Positions 11,600 to 24,301 of a stretch of 64,000 bases of DNA are shown here, one piece after another. The position numbers and the translations under genes were made by a program. The DNA comes from Siphonodentalium dalli (Eukaryota; Mollusca; Scaphopoda; Gadilida; Siphonodentaliidae). The notes beneath the pieces are model-generated. The model was given only the letters and a program-made list of their open reading frames with translations. It did no database searches and had not been told where the DNA came from. Position 1 is the stretch's first letter. Each line of letters opens with the position of its first letter. The stretch is taken from assembly GCA_032622095.1 (NCBI GenBank), contig CP136067.1:131505990-131569989 (forward strand), given 5' to 3'.

Positions 11600-13640
11600 A
11601 ACCGACCCAGAGGCAACCTGGCGTACCCGATCAAACCGGGACAATTCGACCTGAGACAACCCAACCCAGGGGCAACCCGACCCAGGGACAACCCGACCCG
11701 ATCAAGCCGGGACAATCTGACACGGTACAACCCGACCCAGGGACAACCAAACCCTGGGACAACCCGACCCAGAGACAACCCGACACAATAAAACCTGAAC
11801 AACCCGACCCAGGGACAACCCGACACAGGGACAACCCGACCCAGGGAAAACCGACCCGGATATCCTGACCCGATCAAGCCGGGACAATCTGACACGGTAC
11901 AACCCGACCAGGGACAACCCAACCCTGGGACAACCCGACCCAGAGACAACCCGAAACAATAAAACCAGGACAACCCGACCCAGGGGCAACCCGGCAAAGG
12001 GACAACCCGACCCGATCAAGCCGGGGCAATCTGACACGGTACAACCCGACCCAGGGACAACCCAACCCTGGGACAACCCGACCCAGAGACAACCCGACAC
12101 AATAAAACCTGAACAACCCGACCCAGGGACAACCCGGCACAGGGACAACCCGACCCAGGGAAAACCGACCCGGGACATCCTGACCCGATCAAGCCGGGAC
12201 AATCTGACACGGTACAACCCGACCCAGGGACAACCAAACCCTGGGACAACCCGACCCAGAGACAACCCGACACAATAACACCTGAACAAACCGACCCAGG
12301 GACAACCCGACACAGGGACAACCCGACCCAGGGAAAACCGACCCGGGACATCCTGACCCGATCAAGCCGGGACAATCTGACACGGTACAACCCGACCCAG
12401 GGACAACCCAACCCTGGGACGACCCGACCCAGAGACAACCCGAAACAATAAAACCTGGACAACCCGACCCAGGGGCAACTCGGCAAAGGAACAACCCGAC
12501 CCGATCAAGCCGGGGCAATCTGACACGGTACAATCCGACCCAGGGACAACCCAACCCTGGGACAACCCGACCCAGAGACAACCCGACACAATAAAACCTG
12601 AACAACCCGACCCAGGGACAATCCGGCAAAGGGACAACCCGACCCGATCAAGCCGGGGCAATATGACACGGTACAACCCGACCCAGGGACAACCCAACCC
12701 TGGGACAACCCGACCCAGAGACAACCCGACACAATAAAAACTGAACAACCCGACCCAGGGACAACCCGACACAGGGACAACCCGACCCAGGGAAAACCGA
12801 CCCGGGACACACTGACCCGATCAAGCCGGGACAATCTGACACGGTACAACCCGACCCAGGGACAACCAAACCCTGTGACAATCAGACCCAGAGACAACCG
12901 ACACAATAACACCTGAACAACCCGACCCAGGGACAACCCGACCCAGGGACAACCCGACACAGGGACAACCCGACCCAGTGAAAACCGACCCGGGACATCC
13001 TGACCCGATCAAGCCCGGACAATCTGACACTGTACAACCCGACCCAGGGACAACCCAACCATGGGACAACCCGACCCAGAGACAACCCGAAACAATAAAA
13101 CCTGGACAACCCGACCCAGGGGCAACCCGACACAGGGACAACCCGACCCGATCAAGCCGGGGTAATCTGGCACGGTACAACCCGACCCAGGGACAACCCA
13201 ACCCTGGGACAACCCGACCAGAGACAACCCGACACAATAAAACCTGAACAACCCGACCCAGGGACAATCCGACACAGGGACAACCCGACCCAGGGAAAAC
13301 CGACCCGGGACATCCTGACCCGATCAAGCCGGGACAATCTGACACGGTACAACCCGACTCAGGACAACCCAACCATGGGACAACCCGACCCAGAGACAAC
13401 CCGAAGCAATAAAACCTGGACAACCCGACCCAGGGGCAACCCGGCACAGGGACAACCCGACCCGATCAAGCCGGGACAATCTGACACGGTACAACCCGAC
13501 ACAGGGACAACCCGACCCAGAGAAAACCTAACCCGATAAAACCTGGACTATCCGACACAGGGACAACCCGACCCGGGACATCCCAACCAGAGACAACCCG
13601 ATCCGATAAAACCTGGACAACCCGACACAAATAAGAGATA
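11600..13640. repeat. GC-rich minisatellite with a composite higher-order unit
   Basis: Built from blocks of about 15 bp such as GACCCAGGGACAACCC. The marker GATCAAGCCGG recurs at 11700, 11872, 12014, 12187, 12360, 12503, 12646, 12819, 13007, 13150, 13322 and 13464, giving higher-order lengths of 142-143, 172-173 and one 188. These steps differ by about 30 or 15 bp, as expected if whole blocks are gained or lost. The many overlapping ORFs are by-products of the array. It lies in intron 2, about 50 bp after the GC donor. Confidence 0.95.
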
Positions 13641-13971
13641 AAATATAACTTTGCCAACTTCATTTAAAAAAAAGAATAAAATATATGGGGAAACATGATA
13701 GATTCGTGTAGTTATAATCTATACACGGCGCAATGTAACGGAGTATATATACTAGTATTATGTGTTAGGGAGATTGTCAACGTCGTCCAACATGAATAAC
13801 AATATAGATATAAAATATAACATGTATGGCACCAGAAAATCACAAATCTGAATCTGAAGAACTGTGCATATTTAGCGACAACTTCGTGTTTTAAAATATA
13901 AATTTAACATTTCGATGAAAATATGCAGAAAAAATAATTTTAATACGGCAACAACTATTTAATTAAAACAT

Positions 13972-14572
13972 GGGACAACCCGACCTGGAAGTCTTGACAA
14001 CCCGACCCAAAATACGGCCGGTCGGGTTGTCCCTGTCGGGTTGTCCCTGTCGGTGGACGCGCTTAACGGGTCGGGTTGTCCCTGTCGGGTTGTCCCGACC
14101 CTGTCGGGTTGTTCCTGTCGGTGGACGCGCGGGTCGGGTTGCCCCTGTCGGTGGACGCGCGGGTCGGGTTGTCCCTGTCGGTGGACGCGCGGGTCGGGTT
14201 GTCCCTGTCGGTGGACGCGCGGGTCGGTTTGTCCCTGTCGGTGGACGCGCGGGTCGGGTTGTCCCTGTCGGGTTGTCCCTGTCGGGTTGTCCCTGTCGGG
14301 TTGTCCTGCATGGTCGGGTTGTCCTGATCGGGTTGTCTCTGTCGGTGGACGCGCTGGTCGAGTTGTCCCTGTCGGTGGACGCGCTGGTCGGGTTGTCCCT
14401 GTCGGTGGACGCGCGGGTCGGGTTGTCCCTGTCGGTGGACGCGTGGGTCGGGTTGTCCCTGTCGGTGGACGCGCGGGTCGGGTTGTCCCTGTCGGTGGAC
14501 GCGCTGGTCGGGTTGTCCCTGTCGGTGGACGCGCTGGTCGGGTTGTCCCTGTCGGTGGACGCGCTTAACTAA
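13972..14572. repeat. 30-bp minisatellite, inverted relative to the previous array
   Basis: Unit of 30 bp containing GTCGGGTTGTCCCTGTCGG followed by TGGACGCGC, about 17 units with variants. It holds GTCGGGTTGTCCC, the reverse complement of GGGACAACCCGAC in the 11600-13640 array. A short stretch at 13972-14020 still carries the core in the other orientation. Confidence 0.95.
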
Positions 14573-14765
14573 ATGTCTACCTCTATGTCTATCCACCGCA
14601 TTCTGAGTGAAAAAAAAGCTGATTTTTCCTTAGAATAGTTTATTTGAGATTTCCGATTTGATTAGATCCGACTGAATCGTTATGCATCAGCATTGATAAA
14701 CCACGTGTCTCTAAATTTGAAGTAGTTGTATACTGTATACTGGCGACGTGTGTCTGGATAAATAG

Positions 14766-14905
14766 AGAATACCTACAGTTTTAGTTTGAACACCTAAATA
14801 TCTCATTCGTGTCTGGAAATAAGTATCGAATTTTCGATTATTGTTTCCAGACACGAATGATATATTTCAGGCATTCAAACAAACAAAATGCAGGTATTCT
14901 TTTTA
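14766..14905. repeat. Palindrome (foldback)
   Basis: Arms around attcgtgtctggaaa and tttccagacacgaat, extended outward to agaatacct...aggtattc. The loop is about 28 bp. Confidence 0.75.
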
Positions 14906-15986
14906 TTATGTGCACCTTATTAAAGCTCAAAGTTGCTAAGCTATGTGGCATTTTTACTTTTAATATAATGTACAGAAATTTTAAGAATACTTCCTACTAA
15001 TCATAAGTGCACAATTACCCAGATAAAGCAACAAAACTCGTGCACAGAAATGAAACACAGCATCGAAACTAACGAGTCTCCGTGTCACCACAGTCGAACT
15101 ATTAATCCCATGTGCACGGGCCCCGGCTGCACAGTGTGTGATAAGCACCGGCTAGCCAATCACAAACGCAGAATCGCTGACGACACTTGAGTGTCAAGAG
15201 TGTCTGTTTCAACTTTACGCGCGTGTCATTTTTTTTAGAAAGTTTTTCGCTTGTTTTACTTCTGCCTTCTACGTATGTTGGTTCCCCTGTGAAAGGACGG
15301 ATTAAATTATAAGAATAATTTTTGCTTCGAATAAGCTTATGGGTCATATACCTGATTTTAAACCCGTCGATAGCCGATGCAGAGGTGTGAGTCCCCAACG
15401 CAGAGCAGCCAATACTCCGAGGATTATATAGCAAACTATATGAAATCGGGGTTCGCGATGAGGTATCTAATGATAGTCAATCTCAGTAACACGTGTCACG
15501 GGATGTTCGATTGATATCAGAATATAGGATATCATATAATCCCATATCCCATAATATGTCAAATATAGCGAATTATCTAAATATGAATTACAACGAAAAA
15601 GCGAAATAGAAAATACAGCGAAATAGTGGAATAAAAAATGCAGCGCAATGGCGAAATAGAGCGAAATATAGGAATAGGGAGTTATTATTATCAACGAAAT
15701 AACGAAAATATTTGAAGAAGTGTTTTAAAGGTGTTGCAATTGCTTTCGTACAAATCTCCCTTATTTCGTCAAAGTACATGCTATATAGAGTTATCACCAT
15801 TCAGATTAAATATGACACTCAATCGAAACTACGCGTGCCACCTGTGGTCGCGATTATATACCAATCGCCATGTAATCGTGAACCCCGAATAGTTAGCTTC
15901 TGGTAGTCAATTCGTGTGGGCATTAGGTACCACATAGATACAAAACAAAGTGTTTTAAATCGACATTAACTGACATCAGCACTGAC
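14906..15986. other. Interval with relic of a long foldback element
   Basis: At 15680-15850, gacgaaataa-like, tatttgaagaagtgtttt and tatagagttat match the interior of the foldback element at 53393-53923, and acgcgtgccacc resembles part of its arm. A tract of gcgaaatag-type repeats lies at 15590-15670. No gene seen. Confidence 0.45.
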
Positions 15987-16253
15987 TTAACCATTTTTAT
16001 ACTAAATGGATTCTCTCCCTCAGTTAAAGTTACAAAGGGTACATCGGAATGGTCTATTATTGATTTGCAGGGACGTACATGTTATATAAGCAGACGACAT
16101 ATAAAACAAAGTACAGAATGAGTCCTATAGTTATACTGAGAGAAATGTTTAAATAATAAGTTCATGGTCGTTTGTTGAACTTATTATCTGAACATGTCCT
16201 ATATATGATGGGATAACTACTCATCAACGATGATATAGTATCGAACGGGTTAA
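15987..16253. mobile_element. MITE family PB-4, copy 3 (inverted)
   Basis: TTAACCATTTTTATACTAAA at the left and cgaacgggTTAA at the right. Internal text is the reverse complement of copy 1 (gatgggataactactcatcaa versus its complement near 590-610). Confidence 0.65.
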
Positions 16254-16597
16254 TGAAGTTATTATCTGAATATTTCTAAGGTAGCTACAAGTACTCTCAG
16301 ACGAGTGATTCTCCGAAGAATATATTCTAGTTCTGCGTGCCATAAACACGTAGCTACTCGGAGACTAGTCTCGCCGTAAGTTCATGGTCGTTTGCTGAGC
16401 TTATTAACTGAATATTTCCTATGATGGGATAACTACTCATCAACGATGCTTTAGTATCGAACGGGTTAATGAAGTTATTATCTGTGTACTTCTAATGTAG
16501 CTACAAGTACTCGCAGACGAGTGATTCTCCGAAGAATATATTGTAGTTCTGCGTGCCGTAAACACGTAGCTACTCGGAGACTGGTCTCGCCGTAATT
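16160..16597. repeat. Tandem duplication, about 218-bp unit
   Basis: Two successive copies (about 16160-16377 and 16378-16595) share ttcatggtcgtttg, catcaacgatg, ctacaagtactc, gacgagtgattctccgaaga and cgtagctactcggagact. The first copy overlaps the right end of the PB-4 element. Confidence 0.8.
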
Positions 16598-16854
16598 ATG
16601 TTGAGCCCGATATCAACGTCCCACATGGCCCTCGGCGCGTGACCTAATGCTTGAGGGTAATAGCCTAATATTACAAAGTGGGATTCGCTAATAAATCTCG
16701 TTAAACGCCGGCTAATGTTGGTTTTCTGTTAGCGCGGCACATTTTGACTTCTAATGATACCTCCTGAACTTTAACAAAGCAACATCAGACTAGAAGTTAC
16801 GATAGCAATAATCGGCATGTCGTCGTCAGTCTCTTTGAAAAGCCGACGGACATC

Positions 16855-17432
16855 CATGGTTCGCGCTGCCACTTGCCAAATTTGCCAATGCCAAAAATAA
16901 TTCATATTTGGCAAAAAATATTTTCATTTGGAAAAGGTTTTGGCAAGTCACTTTTTAATTCCTCAATAAAGTTGAAAAATATCGGTCAATCAAGACCATT
17001 CATTTTAGGAAATTATTATAATGAATTTTTTTTTCAAATTGTGTTTTATATGGTTTTGGTAAAGTTAACTTATCACCTCCATTAAGCTACAGTTAATATG
17101 ATATCATTAGTATCGATGGGTGGAGGGATTACTGTATTACCTGTGATTGTGGTGTTTACATAGCTAATCCTCTTGTGATGTTCCCTTCTGATGAAGCAAC
17201 GCTTCTACCATTGTACTGTTCGGTGATTTGTTAGAGATGAGAGTAAAATTATTAACCAACTGCTTTTCTATTGATATCAAACCGCGAGTGTCGAACCATA
17301 AGACTCAATCAAGGTTGAAGAAAATTATACTATCAGGGATAATATTTGGCAAATTAAATTCTAAAAGAATTTGGCAAAAAACATTTTCATTTGGCAAATT
17401 ATCGGTTATGGCTCAGAGTGATTTCATTAGTT
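16855..17432. mobile_element. Dispersed element rich in TTTGGCAA motifs, copy 1
   Basis: Begins near ttcgcgctgccacttgccaa and ends with aatttggcaaaaaa and catttggcaaat. The same order occurs in a second copy at about 31968-37850, where foreign DNA interrupts it. Shared landmarks are atatgatatcattagtatcg and accgcgagtgtcg. Confidence 0.7.
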
Positions 17433-17769
17433 AGTGGTGTAACAGATCATTTCAAGGCGGAATCCAATATTTATAAAAAGCATATTACAATTACATACAC
17501 TGCTTCGTTGTTACTTATCTTTAAATTTGTTATGATTTCAGTCGGCTTTTCAAAGAACAAAATCCATGATTGTAAGCGACTGAACGAAATAATTCCCATC
17601 ATGATAAGAATTAGTCGTCAAAATCCCAAAAGGAGCGACGGAGTAGGCGGACAATTGTTCTGTTTCGTAATGTCGGTCGCTGTTGGGACAGACTGTATCG
17701 ATACCGCGAAAGATCGCGACTACCAACCGGGAAAACGATAATATCGTCTAGGACGATCGTGATAAGACC

Positions 17770-17993
17770 CATATACAGTAATGCCCTAAATAATCGACTC
17801 CTTGACCACAGCAGAATTATGGGTAACTTTTCAGGATTTAGTCGGAAATATGGCTTGTTGCCATTCATCGGAAAGCTCTCACCGAGAGCTTTCCGATGAA
17901 TGGCAACAAGCCATATTTCCGACTAAATCCTGAAAAGTTACCCATAATTCTGCTGTGGTTAAGGAGTCGATTATTTAGGGAATTACTGTTGGA
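17770..17993. repeat. Perfect-arm palindrome
   Basis: Arms of about 105 bp meet at gagagctttccgatgaatgg and its complement around 17880. Very few arm mismatches (for example gtggtcaagg versus gtggttaagg), which implies recent origin or correction. The identical nine-residue start of ORFs on both strands is a consequence of the symmetry. Confidence 0.85.
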
Positions 17994-18166
17994 GCAATTT
18001 ATAGTCTGGAGTTACAATGTTAATAGTTCCGGTGCTGTCCATTGGAAGTCAAACTGGGCTGCGCTAACAGAAAACGAACATTAGCCGGCGTTTAACGAAT
18101 TTTATTAGCGAATCCTACTTTCCAATATTAGGCTATTAACCTTAAGCATTAGGTCAAACATTTGGG

Positions 18167-19727
18167 GAGCAAGGTTCAATTTAATATTAGTGTGGATATT
18201 CTCATAGTGACTGTGTTTACTGGACGAAGAACTGAGATCATGTCATGGACATGTATACTCTGGCTATGCCGTAGAGATAAGATTACCCCCGTTCAAAACC
18301 TGTGAACTGTGATGATGTGACGGGAAAGTTCATTATCATAACATTGAAAAAACAGTGCAGGTAATATATTTCTTAGCTAATATATGTTCCCTACTAATGG
18401 CTTTAACTGTCGGTGAAGGTCCCAGCTCGAGATTGCTGAAAAGTATATACGATCACTGACATGTTTTATCTCGTTGTTTTGTTCTTGTATATGTCTTGAA
18501 TTCCGCAAAACGCAGTCGCTTAGAGACGAAACCCACTACAGTTAAGCAACTGCCGACTTGAAATTGCTCTTATTTGTGACTTATCACCATCGTAGAACTC
18601 GGCATATTGACTTCATGTATCACTTTAGACATTATCGTTTTCCCGGTAGGTAATCATGACATTTCGTGGTATCCACACATCATGTCTCGACGGTGATCGA
18701 GGACACGAACACAGACAAGTGTGCTCCTTATCCGTGACGTTTGTTACAGTTTTTGATATAACTATTTATCTGGTGGTGAAGAAGTACTCTCCATGCGTGA
18801 TACAAGCGAGCAATTAGACAGTGTTAGCTTTAGTTGATGACTGTATATATCATTTAAAGATGCATAATCCGAATTAACGCTTGCGAATTACTATTTCCTT
18901 GGCTTCATGAGCAAACAACATTTGATTCGAGTCGAGGAAACACCATCAAAGCTCAGAGTGATCAGATATCGAAATTTGAAATCTATTATTTTTCACCACC
19001 AATACGTTTTAGTGGCCTACTAAAAAGTCGACGAGAAGACGGTCTCGGACCAAATTGCTGACAAAGATGGATAACACTAAAATCAGGTGACTTTGTTGTA
19101 TCAGATATTTGACAAACCGGCAACACTTCGTAAAAGAAATAACAGATTTTTGGAAATTTTATACCATTCGGGTAACTGAAGCGGCATTTCAAAAAATAAT
19201 GTTGTTGTTGTTGTTGGAATCTGATGGCACGGGGACCATTGAATCGGATTGAGTACCTTTAATATCATATGTTTCTTTAAAGACACATTATGCTGAATAA
19301 GTAAAACACTCAATGCATTCACCAAATAAACCCACACAAAGTTCCTTACTTGACAAACAAAGTATATATAACATTATGTTACTACACGTACATTTGTTCA
19401 ACTTTGGCAATTAGATCGGAGAGAGCATCACGGGATTTATGGCGATCAAATTACGTCGTTATCCACAAAAAACTCCGTGATAGCCGCGCACTCGTAAATC
19501 ATTCCTCTCCGAATAGTGCAAGAACACCTTCATTATTTGCCGTCAAAGCAACTATCCACCGAATGAGAAATATGAACCACCAAGGCATTTCCAGACATTA
19601 CTAATAATTACGAGCCACCGAGGCTTTCAACTTCCAACGAGAGGTGACGTCGACTATGTAGACACTTTGTTAAATATAACAGATTTCAACCCACGAGGTT
19701 GCCTGTCACATTGGCGACAGCACAGCT
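18167..19727. other. Interval with a relic of the 56571 foldback family
   Basis: At 18215-18460, catgtcatgga, gtagagataagatta, aatatatttcttagctaatatatg and ggtcccagctcgaga parallel the arm of the foldback at 56571-57085. No supported gene in the rest. Confidence 0.45.
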
Positions 19728-20065
19728 ATCTGACTCCTGAAATTTCGCGAAAACCCTGTGCCAATGCAAAATTTTAATATATGGGAGTCGACCATAGGTC
19801 GCCTCCCATATATAAGAGAATGCATTGGCATAACCAATTTTATATTATTTTTTTTATATAACTGTTTAAGAATTTAAGAAAAAATGAAAAAAAAAGAAAA
19901 AAAAACTGTTAATGAATGTAAGAAATAATGACAATAATTGATCAAAATTATTAAAGAATGTAAGAAAAAATTATAAAAAATGATAAAAAAAAAAAAAAAA
20001 AAATTAATGAATGTAAGAAATCATGATAAAAAATGATAAAAAAAAAACTGTTAAAAGAATTTAAG
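19728..20065. mobile_element. MITE family PB-3-like copy with expanded A-rich interior
   Basis: Starts cctgaaatttcgcgaaaacc-like, then a diverged hairpin (19762-19829). It continues as repeated blocks of gttaaagaatgtaagaaa and atgataaaaa, an expansion of the spacer seen between hairpins in other MITEs. Confidence 0.6.
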
Positions 20066-20284
20066 AAATAACAAAAACTGAAAATGCATGAAATCAGATT
20101 ATTTCTGCGCAGCACTTTAAAAACACACAGCTGTCTACATTTACATGTCTGCTGCACCAAACTTCCCCAGAAATGTCCTCAATAATGGATGCGGCATCCT
20201 ATATATAAACACGTTATATATCATAAATTAACTTAAATCATCTCTACCTTCTTTGAATATCACACCATTCCGTCCAAATACAAT

Positions 20285-20515
20285 GACTGGAGCAGCCTGA
20301 ATTTTTGCGAAAACCCTGTGCCCATGCATTCTCTTATATATGCGAGTCGACCATAGGTCGCTCGCATATATAAGAGAATGCATTGGCCTAACAAATTTTA
20401 TATTATTTTATATAATTGTTAAAGAATGTAAGAAAAAATTGAAAAAATTAATAATTGTTTATAAAGAATGTAAGAAAAATTGATAAAGAATGTAAGCAAA
20501 AATGATAAAAACTAG
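20285..20515. mobile_element. MITE family PB-3-like copy
   Basis: gactggagcagcctgaa, ttgcgaaaaccctgtg, hairpin 20320-20387 (one arm lacks a G at the centre), then aagaatgtaagaaaaa blocks. The right terminus is unclear. Confidence 0.6.
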
Positions 20516-20655
20516 AGGTGTGCAAAGCCATTTCATCCCTTTTATACACACACTCCATCAGGTTATCTGCCTTGTTCTTCGCTATATTAGAATGACAACC
20601 CTTGATCTCCAAACTACGCGAGTTACCAACCTTAGTGTGTGAATGCATTAACCCA

Positions 20656-20927
20656 TTAACCCGAGATAATAATTCCCGCTTAGCCATTTCAAAACTAAAG
20701 CATCTTTGACGAGTACTTATCCCATTGGAAATGTTCAGATAATAATGTCGTGTAAGTATTCAACTTATTATCTAAACATTTCCCACAATCAGTAGGAATC
20801 CTTTTGTAATTGTATTTATATGTCGTCTGCTTATATTAACTGTACATTCTTGAAAATCAATAATAAACCATTCCTATGTTCACTTGTTAACAGGCTGGGA
20901 TAATCCATTTAGTATATAAAGGGTTAA
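20656..20927. mobile_element. MITE family PB-4, copy 2
   Basis: TTAACCCGAGATAATAATTC at the left and gtatataaagggTTAA at the right, in the same order as 568-813. Confidence 0.65.
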
Positions 20928-21164
20928 TTCAATAACACCGGAAATGATAAATACCCGTATCTCGTTATCGGGTTATTTGGTTCGTTTAGATACCAGTCAG
21001 TAGGTTAATGGGATATATTCAGCATTAGCCTCGTAGGGTCTAGTCTAGTTCAGCACCTGTCTGGAGTAAACTACATACCCACATATAAAATAGTGGGTCT
21101 GATGACTTTTCGTAGAGTTTTAATTTCCCAACCGCGGGATTCCACGTCAGTAGCGCCAATCAGA

Positions 21165-21775
21165 ACTCACTGTGATCCGGGAGTCCATTATTCTGCATCA
21201 CACTATTACATGTGCCCACATATAACAACACTATGATCCGGGAGTCCATTTTTCTGCACCGCACTACATGTGCCCACATATAACACTCTTCGCAGGTCCG
21301 ACAGTCCATTGTTCAGTATCACCTTGTTATATGTGCCCACATATAACAACACTATGATCCGGGAGTCCATTATTCTGCATCACACTGTTACATGTGCCCA
21401 CATATAACAACACTATGATCCGGGAATCCATTATTCTGCATCACACTGTTACATGTGCCCACATATAACAGGTCAGACAGTCCATTGTGCAGTATCACCT
21501 TGTTACATGTGCCCACATATAACAACACTATGATCCGGTAGTCCATTATTCTGCATCACACTGTTACATATGCCCACATATAACACTCTTCGCAGGTTCG
21601 ACAGTCCATTGTTCAGTATCACCTTGTTACTTGTGCCCACATATAACAACACTATGATCCGGGAGTCCTTTATTCTGCATCACACTGTTACATGTGCCCA
21701 CATATAACACTCTTCGCTTGTCCGACAGTCCATTGTTCAGTATCACCTTGTTACATGTGCCCACATATAAGAGAA
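21165..21775. repeat. 60-bp tandem array with two alternating unit types
   Basis: CCCACATATAACA recurs about every 60 bp (21214, 21274, 21337, 21398, 21458, 21511, 21572, 21634, 21696, 21758). Units carry either atgatccgggagtccatt or a cgcaggtccgacagtccatt variant, interspersed. Confidence 0.9.
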
Positions 21776-23504
21776 ATCGCAGGTCCTGGAGTCCCGATGT
21801 TCAACAAGTGATATACATCCTATCATGCACGATTCTGAATTAAAAACATGTGACATGAAACTGTATGTTCTATCGTCACTCATTTAGATAATGGCTGCGG
21901 ACACACGTACCACAGAAGCGATGGCATATAGTAGGTGTGACAATTAATTATGGTAGAGTTTGGTGACAATTGGTCAACATAATTTATATGCCATAGGGAG
22001 TCGTGTCGCGCGCCGCATATTCGCACTGTGAGTCGACTGACCAAATAACCCATTGGTCCGAATCGGCATCTCTGGTTTAGACTAGGTTTTATTCTAGACC
22101 AGGTTTAACTCCAGTTTAAACTAGGTTTAAGTAGGGTTTAAACTTGGTTTTACAGTAGTTAAACCAGGTTTATGGGAGTAAAACTGGGTTTTAGCGTACT
22201 TAAACCAAGTTTTGTGATAAACTCAGTTTAAGTTGAAACTAGGTTTTATTAACGTGATAAAGTTATGGTAATATTACTAGTTGTTTGTGGTGAATTGGCT
22301 ATATAATCATCAGTATAAGCTTAGGTATATATGATTTATACGTACCATACGTCTCGCCTCGAACATACACCTTTAAATATACCTTGAAAAAAATTCAAAG
22401 TTAAACCACCCTACCCCAGGTTTGACTAAAACCTAGTTTTTTGGGGTTTAATTATTCGGCCGATATTTTTCGCCCAATATTGATGTTGTTTCTTCGTAAA
22501 TATGGGAGTGTTTATTTTGAATTGGGGGAGGCGTTTATTTTGTGTATACTAGTAATATTGTTATTTTCAGTACCTTTATATACCAATACTGTGTATAACA
22601 ATGCATATAAATTAATCCATGTAATCATGTATATTGATTCAACGGATTCAGTGGTTTTTTCCACCAGTCTATCAAATTTGCGGGGAAAACATGGCCACAA
22701 CCAGTACACCCTGTTAAATTTCGAATTTGAATCAATTGGCGCACCCTGCAGCTAGCTTTTATTGGAGAACTTTTTCTCATGTGGATAGTTTGGGTCACCG
22801 CTAGATGTGAGCCATGTTTTGTTCTCAAGCTGTCCTTGTGAAGACATCACTGCCAGCGGTCATCTTGAATTTTACTATTTTTATGGCTAAATAATTTGGT
22901 TGATCCTACAGACGACACCCCTTGTCCGATCGTCACCAGATTCCACAATGATCTTCTGGATAACCAGGGTGAGAGTAATCTAATTTTCCCGAATTTCGTT
23001 AAAAAACATTACCACAGGCAGCAATTTGGTATCTTACTGTTTGATCCTCTTTTGCGTGACTGAATTGTTTAGCAACTGTACAGTCATATCCCTCATCTGA
23101 TAGTCACCACACTTTATATTGATCTTCGGGCTGACAACTAGATGGGAGCTATCGAATGCTTTGAATTTTTTTGGAAAACATTGTCGCCAGCAGTCATCTT
23201 CTATTTTGGTTTTTATATACATGTATATCTCTTCATTCGGATAGCCAGTATTACGTAGGTACTTCAACTTTCCGCATTCCTGTCATCATTTGAAATATAA
23301 AAATTTACCTGATACCATGCACCCATCAAAATTTGTTTCGTCGTATCTATTTTAATGACCCGTATGGTAATATTGATACAGATATATTTGTCAAACATTT
23401 CTTTGTACAATATACAGGTATTTAGTTTGTAACTAAATCTAGAAATATATAATAGTAGCTGGTGGACCCTACTTCGTCCGGGATGTTCCCCTCTGATTTT
23501 CGGA
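21776..23504. other. Non-coding interval with an AAACCAGGTTTA-type low-complexity tract
   Basis: At 22070-22440 degenerate direct and inverted copies of actaggttta and aaaccaggttta are scattered. Between 22440 and 23500 I see no supported feature. Confidence 0.5.
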
Positions 23505-23900
23505 GAATTGCGCGATTTAACCTTGAATTGACCATTTTAAAGGTGAACGTCATGTCGGGTCACGATTTGATCCGTCCAAAACACTCCCCGGACAAAAGTC
23601 ACGACAAAAGTACCCGTCGAAATCCGCCCGGCTTTACCCGATTTGACCTTGAATTGACAATTTTGAATGTCAAGATCAGGTCAGGGTCATAATTTGACCC
23701 ACCCGAAACACTCCTGGGACAAAAGTAACAGTAGGTATTATATTTCGTTGAAATACTTCCGTTTTACCAGATTTGACCTTGAATTGATCTTTTTGAATGT
23801 CAAAGTCAGGTCGGGATCAAGATTTGACCCGTCCAAATAGTCCAGAAACATGCCTACATCAGCACGTTCGAGAACATGGTCCCACGTGAAATTGGACCCG
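23505..23900. repeat. Degenerate tandem repeat, about 127-bp spacing
   Basis: gatttgaccttgaattga recurs near 23642 and 23769, with a diverged copy near 23514. Each is followed by aatgtcaagatcaggtc-like text and a hacked gtccaaaacactcc. Confidence 0.7.
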
Positions 23901-24149
23901 TCCATATTGCTCCCGGGATCGAAGTAGTCCTACACACAAATTTTTAGTCGGATCGGTCAAGGTCCAGAAACATGCCTATGAGCGAGGTCAAGTTGACACG
24001 TTAAATACCAAATCCGAGTCGGATCAGTCGAGCAGTGTTAGAGTCTATAACACATACACACATGCATTCATGCATACACACATACATACAGACAGGTGTT
24101 CCAAAATGTATAATCGATAGCTACAACAATTCTATGGTAGATAGTTCAC

Positions 24150-24275
24150 GGCCGACCTGATGCATGCATCTTAGTTTTCTTGTTCGTGACTAGCAGTGGA
24201 AATATCAATTTCAACTCGCGACATGGGGTCGCTCATTGAAAATTAATATTTCCACTGCTGGTCTCGAATGAATTT
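24150..24275. repeat. Palindrome
   Basis: agcagtggaaatatcaattt and its reverse form taatatttccactgct, separated by about 40 bp. Confidence 0.65.
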
Positions 24276-24301
24276 ATTATCGATCTCCTATACGGTTTTG
24301 T

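Larger units (their letters stand above)
16638..18166. mobile_element. Long-arm foldback element with a nested insertion
   Basis: Left arm (about 16638-16760: gacctaatgcttgagg, aacgccggctaatgtt, ttctgttagcgc) is inverted at 18035-18166. The inner sequence tttgaaaagccgac (16833) pairs with gtcggcttttcaaag (17540). A second element (16855-17430) is inserted inside the left half, and a near-perfect palindrome occupies 17770-17993. No transposase ORF. Confidence 0.65.

Noticed and set aside
11527-13663. Many overlapping Gly/Pro/Cys-rich ORFs
   Set aside because: Shadows of the GC-rich minisatellite in several frames on the minus strand; no start context or splice support.
13970-14596. ORFs of 175-200 codons in the 30-bp array
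   Set aside because: Three frames are open at the same time, as expected for a repeat of 30 bp.
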